Program-made: the position numbers and the translations under genes
In this document: piece by piece, positions 54,785-63,540 of the stretch
Layout: every line of letters begins with the position of its first letter
Position numbering within the stretch: the first letter of the stretch is position 1
The notes under the pieces: model-generated
Told to the model about the DNA's origin: nothing
Database searches by the model: none
Seen by the model: the letters and a program-made list of their open reading frames with translations, nothing else
From: Haloplasma contractile SSD-17B
GTDB taxonomy: Bacteria > Bacillota_I > Bacilli_A > Haloplasmatales > Haloplasmataceae
Assembly: GCF_000215935.2 (NCBI RefSeq)
Contig: NZ_AFNU02000003.1
Coordinates: 299,903-363,902 of the forward strand
Direction: 5' to 3'
Length of the DNA: 64,000 nucleotides

Positions 54785-55771
54785 TTAATCTACAGGACTT
54801 TCTAATGTTGTATCATTCCATTTACCACACTTATCGCCCCATCTAGCGGATAAATCACGTTCCTTATAAATACCAACTACTTCGCATACATTCGGACAAT
54901 CGCTACATTCAAATCCTTTAACTTTAAATTCATTATCAGCTATATCAAGTCCTAAAAAGTTACTTTTTCCTTGTTGTTGCATCTGTTTTTTTGCAAGAAG
55001 CGCAGCACCTAAAGCTCCCATTACATTATGGTGTTCAGGTACATATACCTCTGTATCTAGCGCTTTTTCAAATGCACGCTTTATTCCTACATTTGCGGCA
55101 ACGCCTCCTTGGAATACGACGGGACTCTGTATATCCTTTCCTTTTGCTAAGTTATTTAAATAGTTACGTACAAGTGCCTCACATAATCCATTAATAATAT
55201 CTTCCTGGCTATACCCTAACTGTTGCTTATGAATCATATCTGACTCTGCAAACACGGCACATCTTCCTGCAATTCTTACCTCTGAAGTAGAATTTAGCGC
55301 TTTTTCACCAAAATCCTCAATTGGAATATCTAATCTTGCTGCCTGACGGTCTAAAAAAGAACCAGTTCCGGCTGCACAAACAGTATTCATCGCAAAGTCA
55401 CTGATTACATTGTTACGTAACAGAATGATTTTAGAATCTTGCCCACCAATCTCTAAAATTGTTTTAGCGCCTGGTACATAGTTAAGTGCAGCAATTGCAT
55501 GGGCCGTTATTTCATTTTTTACGATGTCTGCACCAACCATAACACTTGCTAAATCACGGCCACTTCCAGTTGTTCCCACTCCTACAATTTCAATATCATA
55601 ATCCAGATTAAAAATTGCCTCTCTTGTCTTTCGAATTCCTTCTTTTAATACCTTAATGGGGTTTCCTTGAGTCCTTATATATAATTTGTCAATGACGTTA
55701 TTTTCCTCATCGACTAGTACAATGTTTGTACTAACAGACCCAACGTCAATTCCCAAATAAACGTTTTTCAT
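54785..55771 (-). CDS. BadF/BadG/HgdC-type ATPase (dehydratase activator-like)
   Basis: ASKHA-fold ATPase of 328 aa. Motifs are YLGIDVGSVSTNIVLVD (phosphate 1), VGTTGSGRDLA, ILEIGGQDSKIILL (phosphate 2), the cluster-region FAMNTVCAAGTGSFLDRQA, AGRCAVFAESDMIH and FQGGVAANVGIKRAFE (adenosine). In HgdC-type activators the Cys of the NxxCAAGTG and GRCxVF segments hold a [4Fe-4S] cluster between two subunits and ATP hydrolysis drives low-potential electron transfer. An added C-terminal tail carries five more cysteines (CSDCPNVCEV, KCGKW... region). It lies between the two COG3580-like genes and the COG3581-like gene. Confidence 0.88.
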   Translation of the reverse strand: MKNVYLGIDVGSVSTNIVLVDEENNVIDKLYIRTQGNPIKVLKEGIRKTREAIFNLDYDIEIVGVGTTGSGRDLASVMVGADIVKNEITAHAIAALNYVPGAKTILEIGGQDSKIILLRNNVISDFAMNTVCAAGTGSFLDRQAARLDIPIEDFGEKALNSTSEVRIAGRCAVFAESDMIHKQQLGYSQEDIINGLCEALVRNYLNNLAKGKDIQSPVVFQGGVAANVGIKRAFEKALDTEVYVPEHHNVMGALGAALLAKKQMQQQGKSNFLGLDIADNEFKVKGFECSDCPNVCEVVGIYKERDLSARWGDKCGKWNDTTLESPVD

Positions 55772-55807
55772 GTTGTATTCATTCCTTTCTTTTTGTATTC
55801 ATTACAA

Positions 55808-56881
55808 TTACCTTTCAAGTGACACCTGTTCATAGTCAACTTGACTACTCCCTTGATGGTAATGATCATCTGTTGTATTCAATTCTTTATCATTTTGATT
55901 TTTATTTTTATTCATTAACTCATCTTTGAATTTAATCATATCAATAAAAGCCTCTAGTCTTGTATTAAATCCAGCTTCACCACTATGTTCATCAAGTGTC
56001 ATTAACATATAAGGAATGGTAGTATGATTACGAATTCGCCGCTCAGCCGTTTCTGCTACAACCGAATCAATTCCGCAACCAAACGAGGATATATAAATCA
56101 CACCATCAACATCTTTTTTATCAACTATATTAAGACTCGTACCAATTAAATGTTTGGCAAACGTCCAAAATAATTTACCATCGTAGCGTTTAGCAGAATC
56201 ATTAATTAGATCATCATGTAACATATCTGGTGTAATGACTTCTAATCCTGCATCACGCACCTTATTAATCACATTCATATTCAAATAATTATCGTAGATA
56301 ATATAGGGATGAGCCATAATCATTATTTTTTTCTGATCAGTCTCTAGTTCAGACTTTAGATAGTCTTTAGGTTGTCTAGCATCATGCGGAATATATCCCT
56401 TCTTTACCTGATTCTTATGTTGGTTATATTTCAATAACGCTAATTCATAGGCATACTTAATTTTTTTCGGATCATTACATACATAACTTCCAATTTTATA
56501 AATGGTCTTATTTAACTTTCGTATATTTTTAGTGAAATCAATCTTTGTATCAATTATTTCAGGTAAATCATCTAAAGAATATTTAATCATCTCTGGTAAT
56601 CCACAAAATTTTGGACAGATGTATTCTCCTTTTTTTAGTCCCATGATTCTTGGTATAAATATATAATCCACTTTATCTTTAAGATCTAATACATGCCCAT
56701 GGTACACTTTAACAGGGATACATGCATCATCGACTGAATTCTTTGTACCATTATTTAAAATGTTTTTATTCGTTGGACGAGATAAGATGACCTCGGCCCC
56801 TAGGTGTTTAAAAAACGTCACCCATAATGTATAATATTTATAATATAATAGTCCTCTTGGTATTCCGACCTTTACTGTCAT
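55808..56881 (-). CDS. Acyl-CoA dehydratase activase-related protein (COG3581/DUF2229-like)
   Basis: 357 aa, first gene of the operon. It begins MTVKVGIPRGLLYYKYYTLW and holds NSVDDACIPVKVYHGHV, EYICPKFCGLPEMI, MIMAHPYIIYDNYLNMNV and SSFGCGIDSVVAETAERR, then LDEHSGEAGFNTRLEAF. The last motif is shared in weaker form with the other two COG3580-like proteins (DEMTGEAGYQTRVEAF), so all three are distant paralogs. Cysteines in DACIP, ICPKFC and GCGID could ligate an Fe-S cluster. The ribosome binding site CGGAGGAATATT precedes the ATG. The C-terminal 40 residues are a polar tail. Confidence 0.8.
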   Translation of the reverse strand: MTVKVGIPRGLLYYKYYTLWVTFFKHLGAEVILSRPTNKNILNNGTKNSVDDACIPVKVYHGHVLDLKDKVDYIFIPRIMGLKKGEYICPKFCGLPEMIKYSLDDLPEIIDTKIDFTKNIRKLNKTIYKIGSYVCNDPKKIKYAYELALLKYNQHKNQVKKGYIPHDARQPKDYLKSELETDQKKIMIMAHPYIIYDNYLNMNVINKVRDAGLEVITPDMLHDDLINDSAKRYDGKLFWTFAKHLIGTSLNIVDKKDVDGVIYISSFGCGIDSVVAETAERRIRNHTTIPYMLMTLDEHSGEAGFNTRLEAFIDMIKFKDELMNKNKNQNDKELNTTDDHYHQGSSQVDYEQVSLER

Positions 56882-57121
56882 AATATTCCTCCGTATCTAG
56901 ATTTCAATTATATATTATTGGCATATCCTCTTATGATATACTTAGATTACTCAAAACAAGAGATTTGTTTTATGATTATAAAGAAATGATTAAGAAGTTT
57001 GTCTAATTGTAAGGATATATAAGTTTTGATGTAAAATTATCTAAAAATAAAGATACTATCATTTTTTGACCTGTACTAGTTTTAATCCCAAGATAAATTG
57101 TTATTTTTTTTACAAGTATGA

Positions 57122-57150
57122 TTGACAGTTTAGTTAAGTTATGGTAAATT
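57122..57150 (+). promoter_or_regulatory. Promoter of the riboflavin operon
   Basis: TTGACA (57122-57127), 17-bp spacer, TAAATT (57145-57150). Transcription would begin about 15 bp before the FMN aptamer. Confidence 0.75.
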
Positions 57151-57171
57151 ATAAGCATAAAATTTAATAAA

Positions 57172-57279
57172 TCTTCAGGGCAGGGTGCAATTCCCGACCG
57201 GCGGTGATAGTCCGCGAACCGAAAGGTTGATCTGGTGAAATTCCAAAACCGACAGTAGAGTCTGGATGGTAGAAGATGA
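57172..57279 (+). ncRNA. FMN riboswitch (RFN element) aptamer
   Basis: The conserved RFN consensus is present: TCTTCAGGGCAGGGTG at the 5' side, CCCGACCGGCGGTGATAGTC, then CGCGAACC-like and GAAAGGTT segments, TGGTGAAATTCC, CCGACAGT, and GGATGGTAGAAGATGA closing stem P1. It sits upstream of ribD in the correct orientation and would switch off the operon when FMN binds. The expression platform carries two terminators (57386-57416 and 57450-57476). Confidence 0.97.
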
Positions 57280-57385
57280 AACTAATCAATAATCATGATA
57301 GCTTACTGAGTCTATGGCAGTTTATGGATACTTGATATCTGTTAATTGCGTATAAGATTATTGATCATAAATCTACAGTCAAATT

Positions 57386-57416
57386 AGCCCTCATTAAAGT
57401 GAGGGCTTTATTTTTT
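57386..57416 (+). terminator. First riboswitch-associated terminator
   Basis: AGCCCTCA (57386-57393) pairs with TGAGGGCT (57400-57407), followed by TTATTTTTT. About 107 nt after the aptamer. Confidence 0.85.
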
Positions 57417-57449
57417 AGAATGACTGCTAAAAACCGTAGATTTGACTAT

Positions 57450-57476
57450 GCCCTGACATTTTGTCGGGGCTTTTTA
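57450..57476 (+). terminator. Second, tandem riboswitch-associated terminator
   Basis: GCCCTGACA (57450-57458) pairs with TGTCGGGGC (57462-57470) with one G-U pair, followed by TTTTT. It lies 34 bp after the first. Confidence 0.85.
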
Positions 57477-57579
57477 TATGAATAATTGACATTAGAATGA
57501 TCAATAATCAGATATAAGTTCTACTAACATGTAAAATATTTGATTTACTCGGCAATAATAACAGTAGGAGTGTTGATAT

Positions 57580-58689
57580 ATGGATCAAAAATTTATGAAA
57601 CGAGCGATTGAACTTTCTAAAAAAGGAATAGGTTATACAAGCCCTAACCCTTTAGTCGGGGCTGTTATTGTAAAAGATGGAACCATTATAGGTGAAGGCT
57701 ACCATGAGGTTTACGGAAGTCATCATGCAGAAGTGAATGCGTTTAAAAATGCGACTGAAGATGTAACAGGTGCAACGATGTATGTGACACTTGAGCCGTG
57801 TTCTCATTATGGAAAAACACCACCCTGTGCCGATTTAATCGTTAAAAAAAAGATTAAGGAAGTCGTAATCGCATTAAAAGATCCGAATCCTCTAGTTTCT
57901 GGTAGAGGCATTAAGATCCTAGAAGATAATGGAATCAAGGTTACAACCGGTATTCTTGAATCAGAATGCAGAAAGGTCAATGAAATCTTTCTTCACTACA
58001 TAACAAAAGGAACACCATTTTGTATCTTAAAAACGGCAATGACGCTAGATGGTAAAATTGCGACCAAAACCGGTCACTCAAAGTGGATTACAGGTGATTC
58101 ATCAAGAAAACATGTTCACAAATTACGTCACCAAGTGTCTGCAATCATGGTTGGTATAGATACAGTGATTGAAGATAACCCACTCCTAACAACTCGTTTA
58201 GAAAAGCAAGATGGTCGTGATCCAATTCGTGTTATTGTTGATACGACTGCTCGTATCCCGTTAGATGCAAATGTTTTATCAAATGATTCGAGTGCTGCTA
58301 CCATAATTGCTACTACAGAACGAGCACCTAAGGACAAGATAGAGTTATTAAAAGATCGAGGTGCTGACGTGATCGTGACAAGACTTAAAAACAATCGCGT
58401 TGATTTACAAGACCTGTTGAACCAGTTAGGCGAACGTAAGATCGACAGTGTGTTAATTGAAGGTGGAAGTACACTTAACTACTCGCTTTTACAAGAAGGA
58501 CTTATTCATAAAGTAATGACCTATATTGCACCTAAACTAATTGGTGGAAGTACAGCTAAAACCCCTGTGGGAGGTCAAGGTGTAAGCACAATGGATGAAG
58601 CACTTCATTTACAAGACATTCAGGTATCTCATTTTGATGAAGACATTATGATTGAAGGATATATTAAGCATACAGTAAAGGAGGATTAG
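57580..58689 (+). CDS. ribD: Bifunctional riboflavin deaminase/reductase
   Basis: Catalyses deamination then reduction of the second riboflavin pathway intermediate. The deaminase domain (1-145) has SPNPLVGAVIVKDG, the zinc-site HAEVNAF and EPCSHYGKTPPCADLI. The reductase domain (146-369) shows KTAMTLDGKIAT, HSKWITG, GIDTVIEDNPLLTTR and LIEGGSTLNYSLL. Length of 369 aa is normal. First gene of the operon behind the FMN riboswitch; one base separates its stop from the riboflavin synthase ATG. Confidence 0.96.
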   Translation: MDQKFMKRAIELSKKGIGYTSPNPLVGAVIVKDGTIIGEGYHEVYGSHHAEVNAFKNATEDVTGATMYVTLEPCSHYGKTPPCADLIVKKKIKEVVIALKDPNPLVSGRGIKILEDNGIKVTTGILESECRKVNEIFLHYITKGTPFCILKTAMTLDGKIATKTGHSKWITGDSSRKHVHKLRHQVSAIMVGIDTVIEDNPLLTTRLEKQDGRDPIRVIVDTTARIPLDANVLSNDSSAATIIATTERAPKDKIELLKDRGADVIVTRLKNNRVDLQDLLNQLGERKIDSVLIEGGSTLNYSLLQEGLIHKVMTYIAPKLIGGSTAKTPVGGQGVSTMDEALHLQDIQVSHFDEDIMIEGYIKHTVKED

Positions 58690-58690
58690 G

Positions 58691-59341
58691 ATGTTTACTG
58701 GATTAGTAGAAGAGATTGGAACCATACAATCGATTGAAAAATCAACCAAGTCAGCTAGAATTAATATAAAAGCTAATACCGTATTAGATGGAGTAAAGCT
58801 AGGTGATAGCATCGCTACGAATGGTGTTTGCTTAACCGTTACAAACTTTTCAAACAATCAATTCTCAGTTGATGTCATGGCTGAAACGATGAGAAGCAGT
58901 AATTTATACCGATTAACAACGGGTGATGAAGTGAACTTAGAACGAGCAATGCAAGTTGGTGACCGACTAGGTGGACATATAGTAAGTGGCCACATCGATG
59001 GAATTGGAACCATTACTAAGTTTACTCCTGAAGACAATGCAGTATGGTGTACAATAAAGACATCTCAGGATATCCTTAAATACATCATTCACAAGGGTTC
59101 AATTGCAATTGATGGTGTCAGTTTAACCGTGAGTTATGTTGATGATGAAGTATTTAAAGTTTCGATTATTCCCCATACCAAACAAGTCACAACGATTCTC
59201 AGAAAACAAGAAGGTCAAATTGTAAACTTAGAGTGTGATATGATCGGTAAATATGTTGAAAAATTATTGAAACCACAAACAGAGAAAAAAGAAAAAAAGG
59301 ACATAAGTTTGGAATTTCTTAGCAAGAATGGATTCATGTAA
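58691..59341 (+). CDS. ribE: Riboflavin synthase alpha subunit
   Basis: Dismutates two lumazines to riboflavin. Two lumazine-binding repeats are visible: MFTGLVEEIGTIQSI with NGVCLTVT and SVDVMAETMRSSN, then GDRLGGHIVSGHIDGIGTI with IDGVSLTVS and VSIIPHT. A lysine/glutamate tail of about 20 residues extends beyond the usual end. The ribosome binding site GGAGGA overlaps the end of ribD. Confidence 0.95.
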   Translation: MFTGLVEEIGTIQSIEKSTKSARINIKANTVLDGVKLGDSIATNGVCLTVTNFSNNQFSVDVMAETMRSSNLYRLTTGDEVNLERAMQVGDRLGGHIVSGHIDGIGTITKFTPEDNAVWCTIKTSQDILKYIIHKGSIAIDGVSLTVSYVDDEVFKVSIIPHTKQVTTILRKQEGQIVNLECDMIGKYVEKLLKPQTEKKEKKDISLEFLSKNGFM

Positions 59342-59381
59342 ATAAAATCATTCATTCAATTAACTATAAAGGAGGATTACT

Positions 59382-60590
59382 ATGAGTAAATTCAATACAA
59401 TTGAAGAAGCGATTGAGGATATTAAAAAAGGAAAGATTGTTGTTGTTGTAGACGATGAAGACCGCGAAAATGAAGGCGATTTATTAATGTCTGCAGAAAA
59501 AGTTACACCAGAAGCGATTAATTTTATGGCGAAATACGGACGAGGGTTAATCTGTATGCCTGTTAAAGGTGAACGTTTGGATGAGTTAGACTTACATCCG
59601 ATGGTGAATTTAAATACTGATCCCCATGAAACTGCATTTACTGTATCAATTGACTCTGATGAAAGCACAACAGGAATATCAGCACATGAACGTGCTAGAA
59701 CAATTGCGAAAGTACTAGAAGCTGATGCAAAAGCAGAGAACTTTAAACGACCTGGTCATATCTTTCCACTTCGCGCAAGAGAAGGTGGCGTATTAAAGCG
59801 TGCGGGTCATACAGAAGCTGCTGTTGACTTAGCGATGCTTGCAGGACATAAACCTGCAGGTGTTATTTGCGAAATCATGAGCGATGATGGAACGATGGCA
59901 CGTGTACCTGAGTTAATGGAATTTGTTAAAGAACACGATTTAAAACTCATTACAATTGCAGATTTGATTTCTTATCGTCGTAAGCAGGACAAGCTAGTAG
60001 AGCGTGTTACACAAGCACATATGCCTACAAAATATGGTAACTTTAAAATGGTAGGTTATGTAAATAAAGTGAATGGTGAGCACCATATAGCGTTAGTGAA
60101 AGGTGATATCACAGATGGAGAGCCGGTTTTAATGCGTGTTCACTCTGAGTGTTTAACAGGAGATGCGTTCGGTTCACTACGTTGTGACTGCGGTGATCAA
60201 TTTGCTGCAGCAATGAAAAAAATTAATGAAGAAGGTCGTGGACTTTTACTCTATATGCGTCAAGAAGGTCGCGGGATTGGACTCATTAATAAAATAAAGG
60301 CTTATGCACTGCAGGATACAGGAATGGATACTGTTGAGGCCAATTTAGCTTTAGGATTTAGCGAAGACATGAGAGATTATGGCATTGGTGCTGAAATCAT
60401 ACGTGATTTAGGTATTAAGAAAATAAAGCTTATGACTAATAATCCTAAAAAAATAAATGGATTAGAGGGATACGGACTTGAAATCGTTGAACGTGTTCCG
60501 ATCCAAATGAATCATAATGAACGTAACGAATTCTATTTAAAAACAAAAAAGAAAAAGCTTGGACACATGCTAAAATTTGAGGAGGAATAA
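59382..60590 (+). CDS. ribBA: Bifunctional DHBP synthase / GTP cyclohydrolase II
   Basis: N-terminal 3,4-dihydroxy-2-butanone 4-phosphate synthase (1-200): [24 protein letters not shown] and the [13 protein letters not shown] segment. C-terminal GTP cyclohydrolase II (205-402): [22 protein letters not shown] zinc site, [32 protein letters not shown] and [16 protein letters not shown]. Both active sites look intact. Length of 402 aa is normal. The ribosome binding site AAGGAGGATTACT is strong. Confidence 0.96.
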   Translation: MSKFNTIEEAIEDIKKGKIVVVVDDEDRENEGDLLMSAEKVTPEAINFMAKYGRGLICMPVKGERLDELDLHPMVNLNTDPHETAFTVSIDSDESTTGISAHERARTIAKVLEADAKAENFKRPGHIFPLRAREGGVLKRAGHTEAAVDLAMLAGHKPAGVICEIMSDDGTMARVPELMEFVKEHDLKLITIADLISYRRKQDKLVERVTQAHMPTKYGNFKMVGYVNKVNGEHHIALVKGDITDGEPVLMRVHSECLTGDAFGSLRCDCGDQFAAAMKKINEEGRGLLLYMRQEGRGIGLINKIKAYALQDTGMDTVEANLALGFSEDMRDYGIGAEIIRDLGIKKIKLMTNNPKKINGLEGYGLEIVERVPIQMNHNERNEFYLKTKKKKLGHMLKFEEE

Positions 60591-60592
60591 AA

Positions 60593-61054
60593 ATGAAAAC
60601 AATTGAAGGAAACTTAATATCAAAAGGGCAAAAAGTCGGAATTATAGTAGGTCGATTTAACGAATTTATCGGTGGAAAATTATTAGATGGTGCACTTGAC
60701 GCTTTAAAACGTCACGGTGTTGATGAGGACCAAATTAACATTGTATGGGTACCGGGAGCATTCGAAATGCCACTAATCGCAAAAAAAATGGCTAAGTCAG
60801 ACAAGTATGATAGTGTGATCTGCTTAGGTGCAGTAATCAGAGGGGCAACACCACACTTTGATTATGTATCAAGCGAAGTAACAAAAGGGATCGCAAGTGT
60901 ATCTCTAGAAACTGAAAAGCCAGTTGTATTTGGAGTATTAACAACAGACACGATTGAACAAGCAATTGAACGTGCTGGTACTAAAGCAGGTAACAAAGGA
61001 TATGACGCTGCTGTTACAGCAATCGAAATGACAAACCTATTAAACGAACTATAA
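60593..61054 (+). CDS. ribH: 6,7-dimethyl-8-ribityllumazine synthase
   Basis: Joins the DHBP product with the ribitylaminouracil. Motifs: [52 protein letters not shown] (catalytic His) and [23 protein letters not shown]. 153 aa, normal; such proteins assemble into pentamers or 60-mers. The ribosome binding site GAGGAG lies at the end of ribBA. Confidence 0.96.
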   Translation: MKTIEGNLISKGQKVGIIVGRFNEFIGGKLLDGALDALKRHGVDEDQINIVWVPGAFEMPLIAKKMAKSDKYDSVICLGAVIRGATPHFDYVSSEVTKGIASVSLETEKPVVFGVLTTDTIEQAIERAGTKAGNKGYDAAVTAIEMTNLLNEL

Positions 61055-61062
61055 TTCATCAT

Positions 61063-61087
61063 GAGGGGGCTTATAATAGCCCCTTTC
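61063..61087 (+). terminator. Weak terminator or attenuator between ribH and the HAD gene
   Basis: GGGGCT pairs with AGCCCC around a short loop (about 61066-61082), followed by TTTCTCT rather than a full T-run. Part of the transcript probably reads through to the HAD gene. Confidence 0.4.
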
Positions 61088-61108
61088 TCTATAAAGGAGT
61101 TGATTAAC

Positions 61109-61768
61109 GTGATCCCATTTGGGACAATTAAAACAATCTTTTTTGATTACGATGGTACACTACATAATAGTATTGAGATTTACGAACCTGCATTTAGAAA
61201 AGCCTATACATTCTTAGTTGAGAAAGGTGTAGCACCTGAAAAGACATTTACTAAAGATGAGATTAGCCACTGGTTAGGCTATAGCAGTAAAGAGATGTGG
61301 AAACAATTTATGCCTGACGTCGATCAAGACATTAAAGCAGAAAGCAGTAAAATTATAGGGAAAGAAATGACAAAGCAAATAGAAGCCAAGAGACCCATTT
61401 TGTATGAGGGAGCACTTGAGACATTGCAGTATTTAAAGGATAAAGGCTATAAATTAGTGTTCATTAGCAACTGTGGGAGTAACTACATGAACGCACACAC
61501 GGATTTGTTTAATCTTGATACATATTTTTCGCAGATGGTTTGTTCTGAAGCCTTTGACTTTATCCCTAAACATGAAATGTTAGCACAAATTAAAGATCAA
61601 TATGAGGATGATATGGTGATCATCGGTGATCGCCATAAAGATATTGAAGCCGGTGAGAAAAATAATATTTATACGATTGGGTGTACATATGGATTTTCCT
61701 CACAAGAGGAACTAACAGAATCTGATCATTTAATCGATGACATTAGAGAATTAAAACGTTTATTTTAA
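61109..61768 (+). CDS. HAD-superfamily hydrolase, possibly the missing riboflavin pathway phosphatase
   Basis: 219 aa from a GTG start placed 8 nt after AAAGGAG; the longer open frame begins inside the preceding hairpin. HAD motif I is FFDYDGTLHNS (DxD), motif II FISNCGS, motif III the Lys in FIPKHEML, motif IV IIGDRHKDIEAGEKN; the cap resembles phosphoglycolate phosphatase/PpaX. The gene lies 55 bp after ribH. Riboflavin synthesis needs a phosphatase acting on the ribityl-aminouracil 5'-phosphate, supplied by HAD enzymes elsewhere, which makes this gene a natural candidate; it could equally be a general phosphatase. Confidence 0.8.
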   Translation: MIPFGTIKTIFFDYDGTLHNSIEIYEPAFRKAYTFLVEKGVAPEKTFTKDEISHWLGYSSKEMWKQFMPDVDQDIKAESSKIIGKEMTKQIEAKRPILYEGALETLQYLKDKGYKLVFISNCGSNYMNAHTDLFNLDTYFSQMVCSEAFDFIPKHEMLAQIKDQYEDDMVIIGDRHKDIEAGEKNNIYTIGCTYGFSSQEELTESDHLIDDIRELKRLF

Positions 61769-61773
61769 TTGTT

Positions 61774-61810
61774 AACACAGAAACATAGAACCTGTTTCTG
61801 TGTTTTTTTA
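61774..61810 (+). terminator. Terminator of the riboflavin/HAD unit
   Basis: ACACAGAAACA (61775-61785) pairs with TGTTTCTGTGT (61793-61803), followed by TTTTTT. Confidence 0.9.
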
Positions 61811-61858
61811 TTTGTTTTTTTAAAAGTCACCCACAAGTAGACTAATAAAAAGCAAATT

Positions 61859-61890
61859 AGTTTACTTGAATCAACCATTTAAACTATAAT
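61859..61890 (+). promoter_or_regulatory. Candidate promoter with inverted repeat, upstream of the FtsX-like permease
   Basis: TTTACT (61861-61866), 18-bp spacer and TATAAT (61885-61890). TAGTTTA (61859-61865) and TAAACTA (61880-61886) form a perfect 7-bp inverted repeat across both hexamers, a position suited to a repressor. Confidence 0.45.
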
Positions 61891-61976
61891 AAAAAAGACA
61901 AAATAATGCATGTTTAGTGTTAAGTATTACCATAATAACTTAATATAAAAAAAGTGATTGAATAAGGAGGGATACT

Positions 61977-63137
61977 ATGAGACTTGCATTCAACATTGCA
62001 ACGCGATTCTTATTTGCTAATAAAGGGCAAACACTATTAATCGTTTTAGGAATTGCAGTCGGTGTTTCTGTACAAATTTTCATTGGGTCCTTAATACAAG
62101 GATTACAAGCAAGCCTTATAGATAAAACAGTTGGTAACTCATCTCAAATTACCGTATATCCTGAAAATGAACAACGGAAAATGGACGATTATGAGGAATT
62201 AATTAATCAAATCAAACGACACGATAAGAAAATGAATGTAATATCCGTCACTGCTGACGGTTCAGGATTTATAAGAAAAGAAGATGATACTAATCCAATT
62301 TTATTGAGAGGCTTTAATTTGGATGATGCGAATAAAATTTATGAGTTCAATGACAAATTAACTGAGGGTAAATTACCTAATGCTAATAATGAAGTAATCG
62401 TTGGGAGAGAGTTAAAAGAAAAACTTAATTTATCACTAAATCAAGAAGTTGAAATATTGACTCCTAAAAATTCGATTACAACTGTAAAAATCACTGGTTT
62501 TTACGACTTGAACGTTAAACGGATTAATGAATCTTGGATTATATCAGACTTGAATACATCTCAAACTATTTTTAAATTAGGAGATTCCATTACCTCAATT
62601 GAAATACAGATTGAAGATGTGTTTGAGGCAGACACGATTACATCTCAACTTAAAACAGATGTCTCAGACTATAATGTTAAAATAACAAACTGGAAGGAAC
62701 AAAATCAAGAACTCTTAAGTGGCCTTGAGGGACAAAGTATTTCTAGTATCATGATACAGGTATTTGTTCTAATCTCTGTTGTATTAGGAATTGCCAGTGT
62801 TCTTGCTATTTCAGTCATGCAAAAATCAAAACAACTCGGAATTTTAAAAGCAATGGGCATTAAAAACAAACAGGCTAGTCTTATTTATTTGTTCCAAGGG
62901 CTCATTCTTGGTTTGATTGGTGCTATTCTAGGAATCTTAATTGGAATTGGATTATTAGTTTCTTTTACTACATTCGTTGTACTAGAAGATGGCTCATCAG
63001 TTGTTCCACTTACACTTAATTCTGGCTTTATTGTATTATCAGGTGTGATCGCTGTGCTTTCAGCAACAATTGCATCCTTAATACCAGCAAGACGTTCGTC
63101 TAAACTAGATCCTGTCGAGGTGATTCGTAATGGATAA
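61977..63137 (+). CDS. ABC transporter permease, MacB/FtsX type
   Basis: 386 aa with the MacB/LolCE topology: one N-terminal helix ([25 protein letters not shown]), an extracellular domain (about 45-255) with the [17 protein letters not shown] and [14 protein letters not shown] elements, and three C-terminal helices ([20 protein letters not shown], then [21 protein letters not shown], then [17 protein letters not shown]), ending [16 protein letters not shown]. The [15 protein letters not shown] coupling helix is typical. The ribosome binding site AAGGAGGGATACT precedes the ATG. It overlaps the ATPase gene by 8 bp. As that ATPase is truncated, the transporter may be inactive. Confidence 0.92.
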   Translation: MRLAFNIATRFLFANKGQTLLIVLGIAVGVSVQIFIGSLIQGLQASLIDKTVGNSSQITVYPENEQRKMDDYEELINQIKRHDKKMNVISVTADGSGFIRKEDDTNPILLRGFNLDDANKIYEFNDKLTEGKLPNANNEVIVGRELKEKLNLSLNQEVEILTPKNSITTVKITGFYDLNVKRINESWIISDLNTSQTIFKLGDSITSIEIQIEDVFEADTITSQLKTDVSDYNVKITNWKEQNQELLSGLEGQSISSIMIQVFVLISVVLGIASVLAISVMQKSKQLGILKAMGIKNKQASLIYLFQGLILGLIGAILGILIGIGLLVSFTTFVVLEDGSSVVPLTLNSGFIVLSGVIAVLSATIASLIPARRSSKLDPVEVIRNG

Positions 63138-63324
63138 TATACTTGAATTAAAAGCAATTAACAAGAGTTACGGTTCAAAAATCAAGACACATGTCTTAAA
63201 GAATTTAGAACTTAGCATAACAAAGAACTCATTTAATGCAATTATCGGCGCTTCAGGAAGTGGTAAGAGTACTCTTTTAAATATAATGGGTACCCTAGAT
63301 CACCCATCAAGTGGGGTTAAATAA
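63130..63324 (+). pseudogene. ABC transporter ATPase, truncated after Walker A
   Basis: 64 codons matching the N-terminal part of MacB/LolD-type ATPases: [22 protein letters not shown], Walker [24 protein letters not shown] (split across residues 40-62). The signature, Walker B and switch His are missing. Homology stops at about residue 62 (63315), then two unrelated codons and TAA follow, and a TnpB gene starts 216 bp later. The most likely cause is insertion of a mobile element; the remainder may lie beyond the window. No ATP hydrolysis is possible from this fragment. Confidence 0.75.
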
Positions 63325-63413
63325 CAGTTACAATAAACCTATCTAAATCTACCTAAACTTATATATAAATGAATAGATTTTAATCAGTAAATACTTGGAG
63401 TAGTGGGAATATC

Positions 63414-63451
63414 AAAATCAACATTAAAGCATATTTGATGTTGATTTTTTT
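63414..63451 (+). terminator. Terminator-like hairpin inside the mobile element
   Basis: AAAATCAACAT (63414-63424) pairs with ATGTTGATTTT (63438-63448), with a T-run continuing. It would stop readthrough from the disrupted ABC operon into tnpB. Confidence 0.7.
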
Positions 63452-63473
63452 GTTGAAAGATTACCATATCATA

Positions 63474-63502
63474 TTGTAAAACGAACGTTTGTTTGGTAAA
63501 AT
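63474..63502 (+). promoter_or_regulatory. Promoter of tnpB
   Basis: TTGTAA (63474-63479), 17-bp spacer, TAAAAT (63497-63502). The spacer holds an imperfect palindrome around AACGTT. Confidence 0.6.
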
Positions 63503-63540
63503 ATGGGTATAGGGAATTTGTGAAAGGGGGAGGTGATACT

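Larger units (their letters stand above)
56882..57579. other. Long leader region of the riboflavin operon
   Basis: Contains the promoter, aptamer and tandem terminators. A 13-nt perfect inverted repeat, GATTATTGATCAT (57356-57368) and its complement (57497-57509), brackets both terminators. A 10-nt second complement of the same segment lies right after the aptamer (57285-57294). AAATCTAC (57369-57376) can also pair with GTAGATTT (57436-57443). From 56882 to about 57120 nothing else is seen. Confidence 0.6.

Noticed and set aside
57281..57385. Second riboswitch aptamer after the FMN element
   Set aside because: No second RFN consensus or other known aptamer core is visible; the repeats are better explained as part of the expression platform.
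58128..58394. Minus-strand frames within the riboflavin genes
   Set aside because: Shadows of ribD, ribE, ribBA and ribH, all of which show complete catalytic motifs on plus.
61061..61108. 16-residue upstream extension of the HAD protein
   Set aside because: It overlaps the hairpin after ribH, and a GTG with a correct ribosome binding site follows at 61109.
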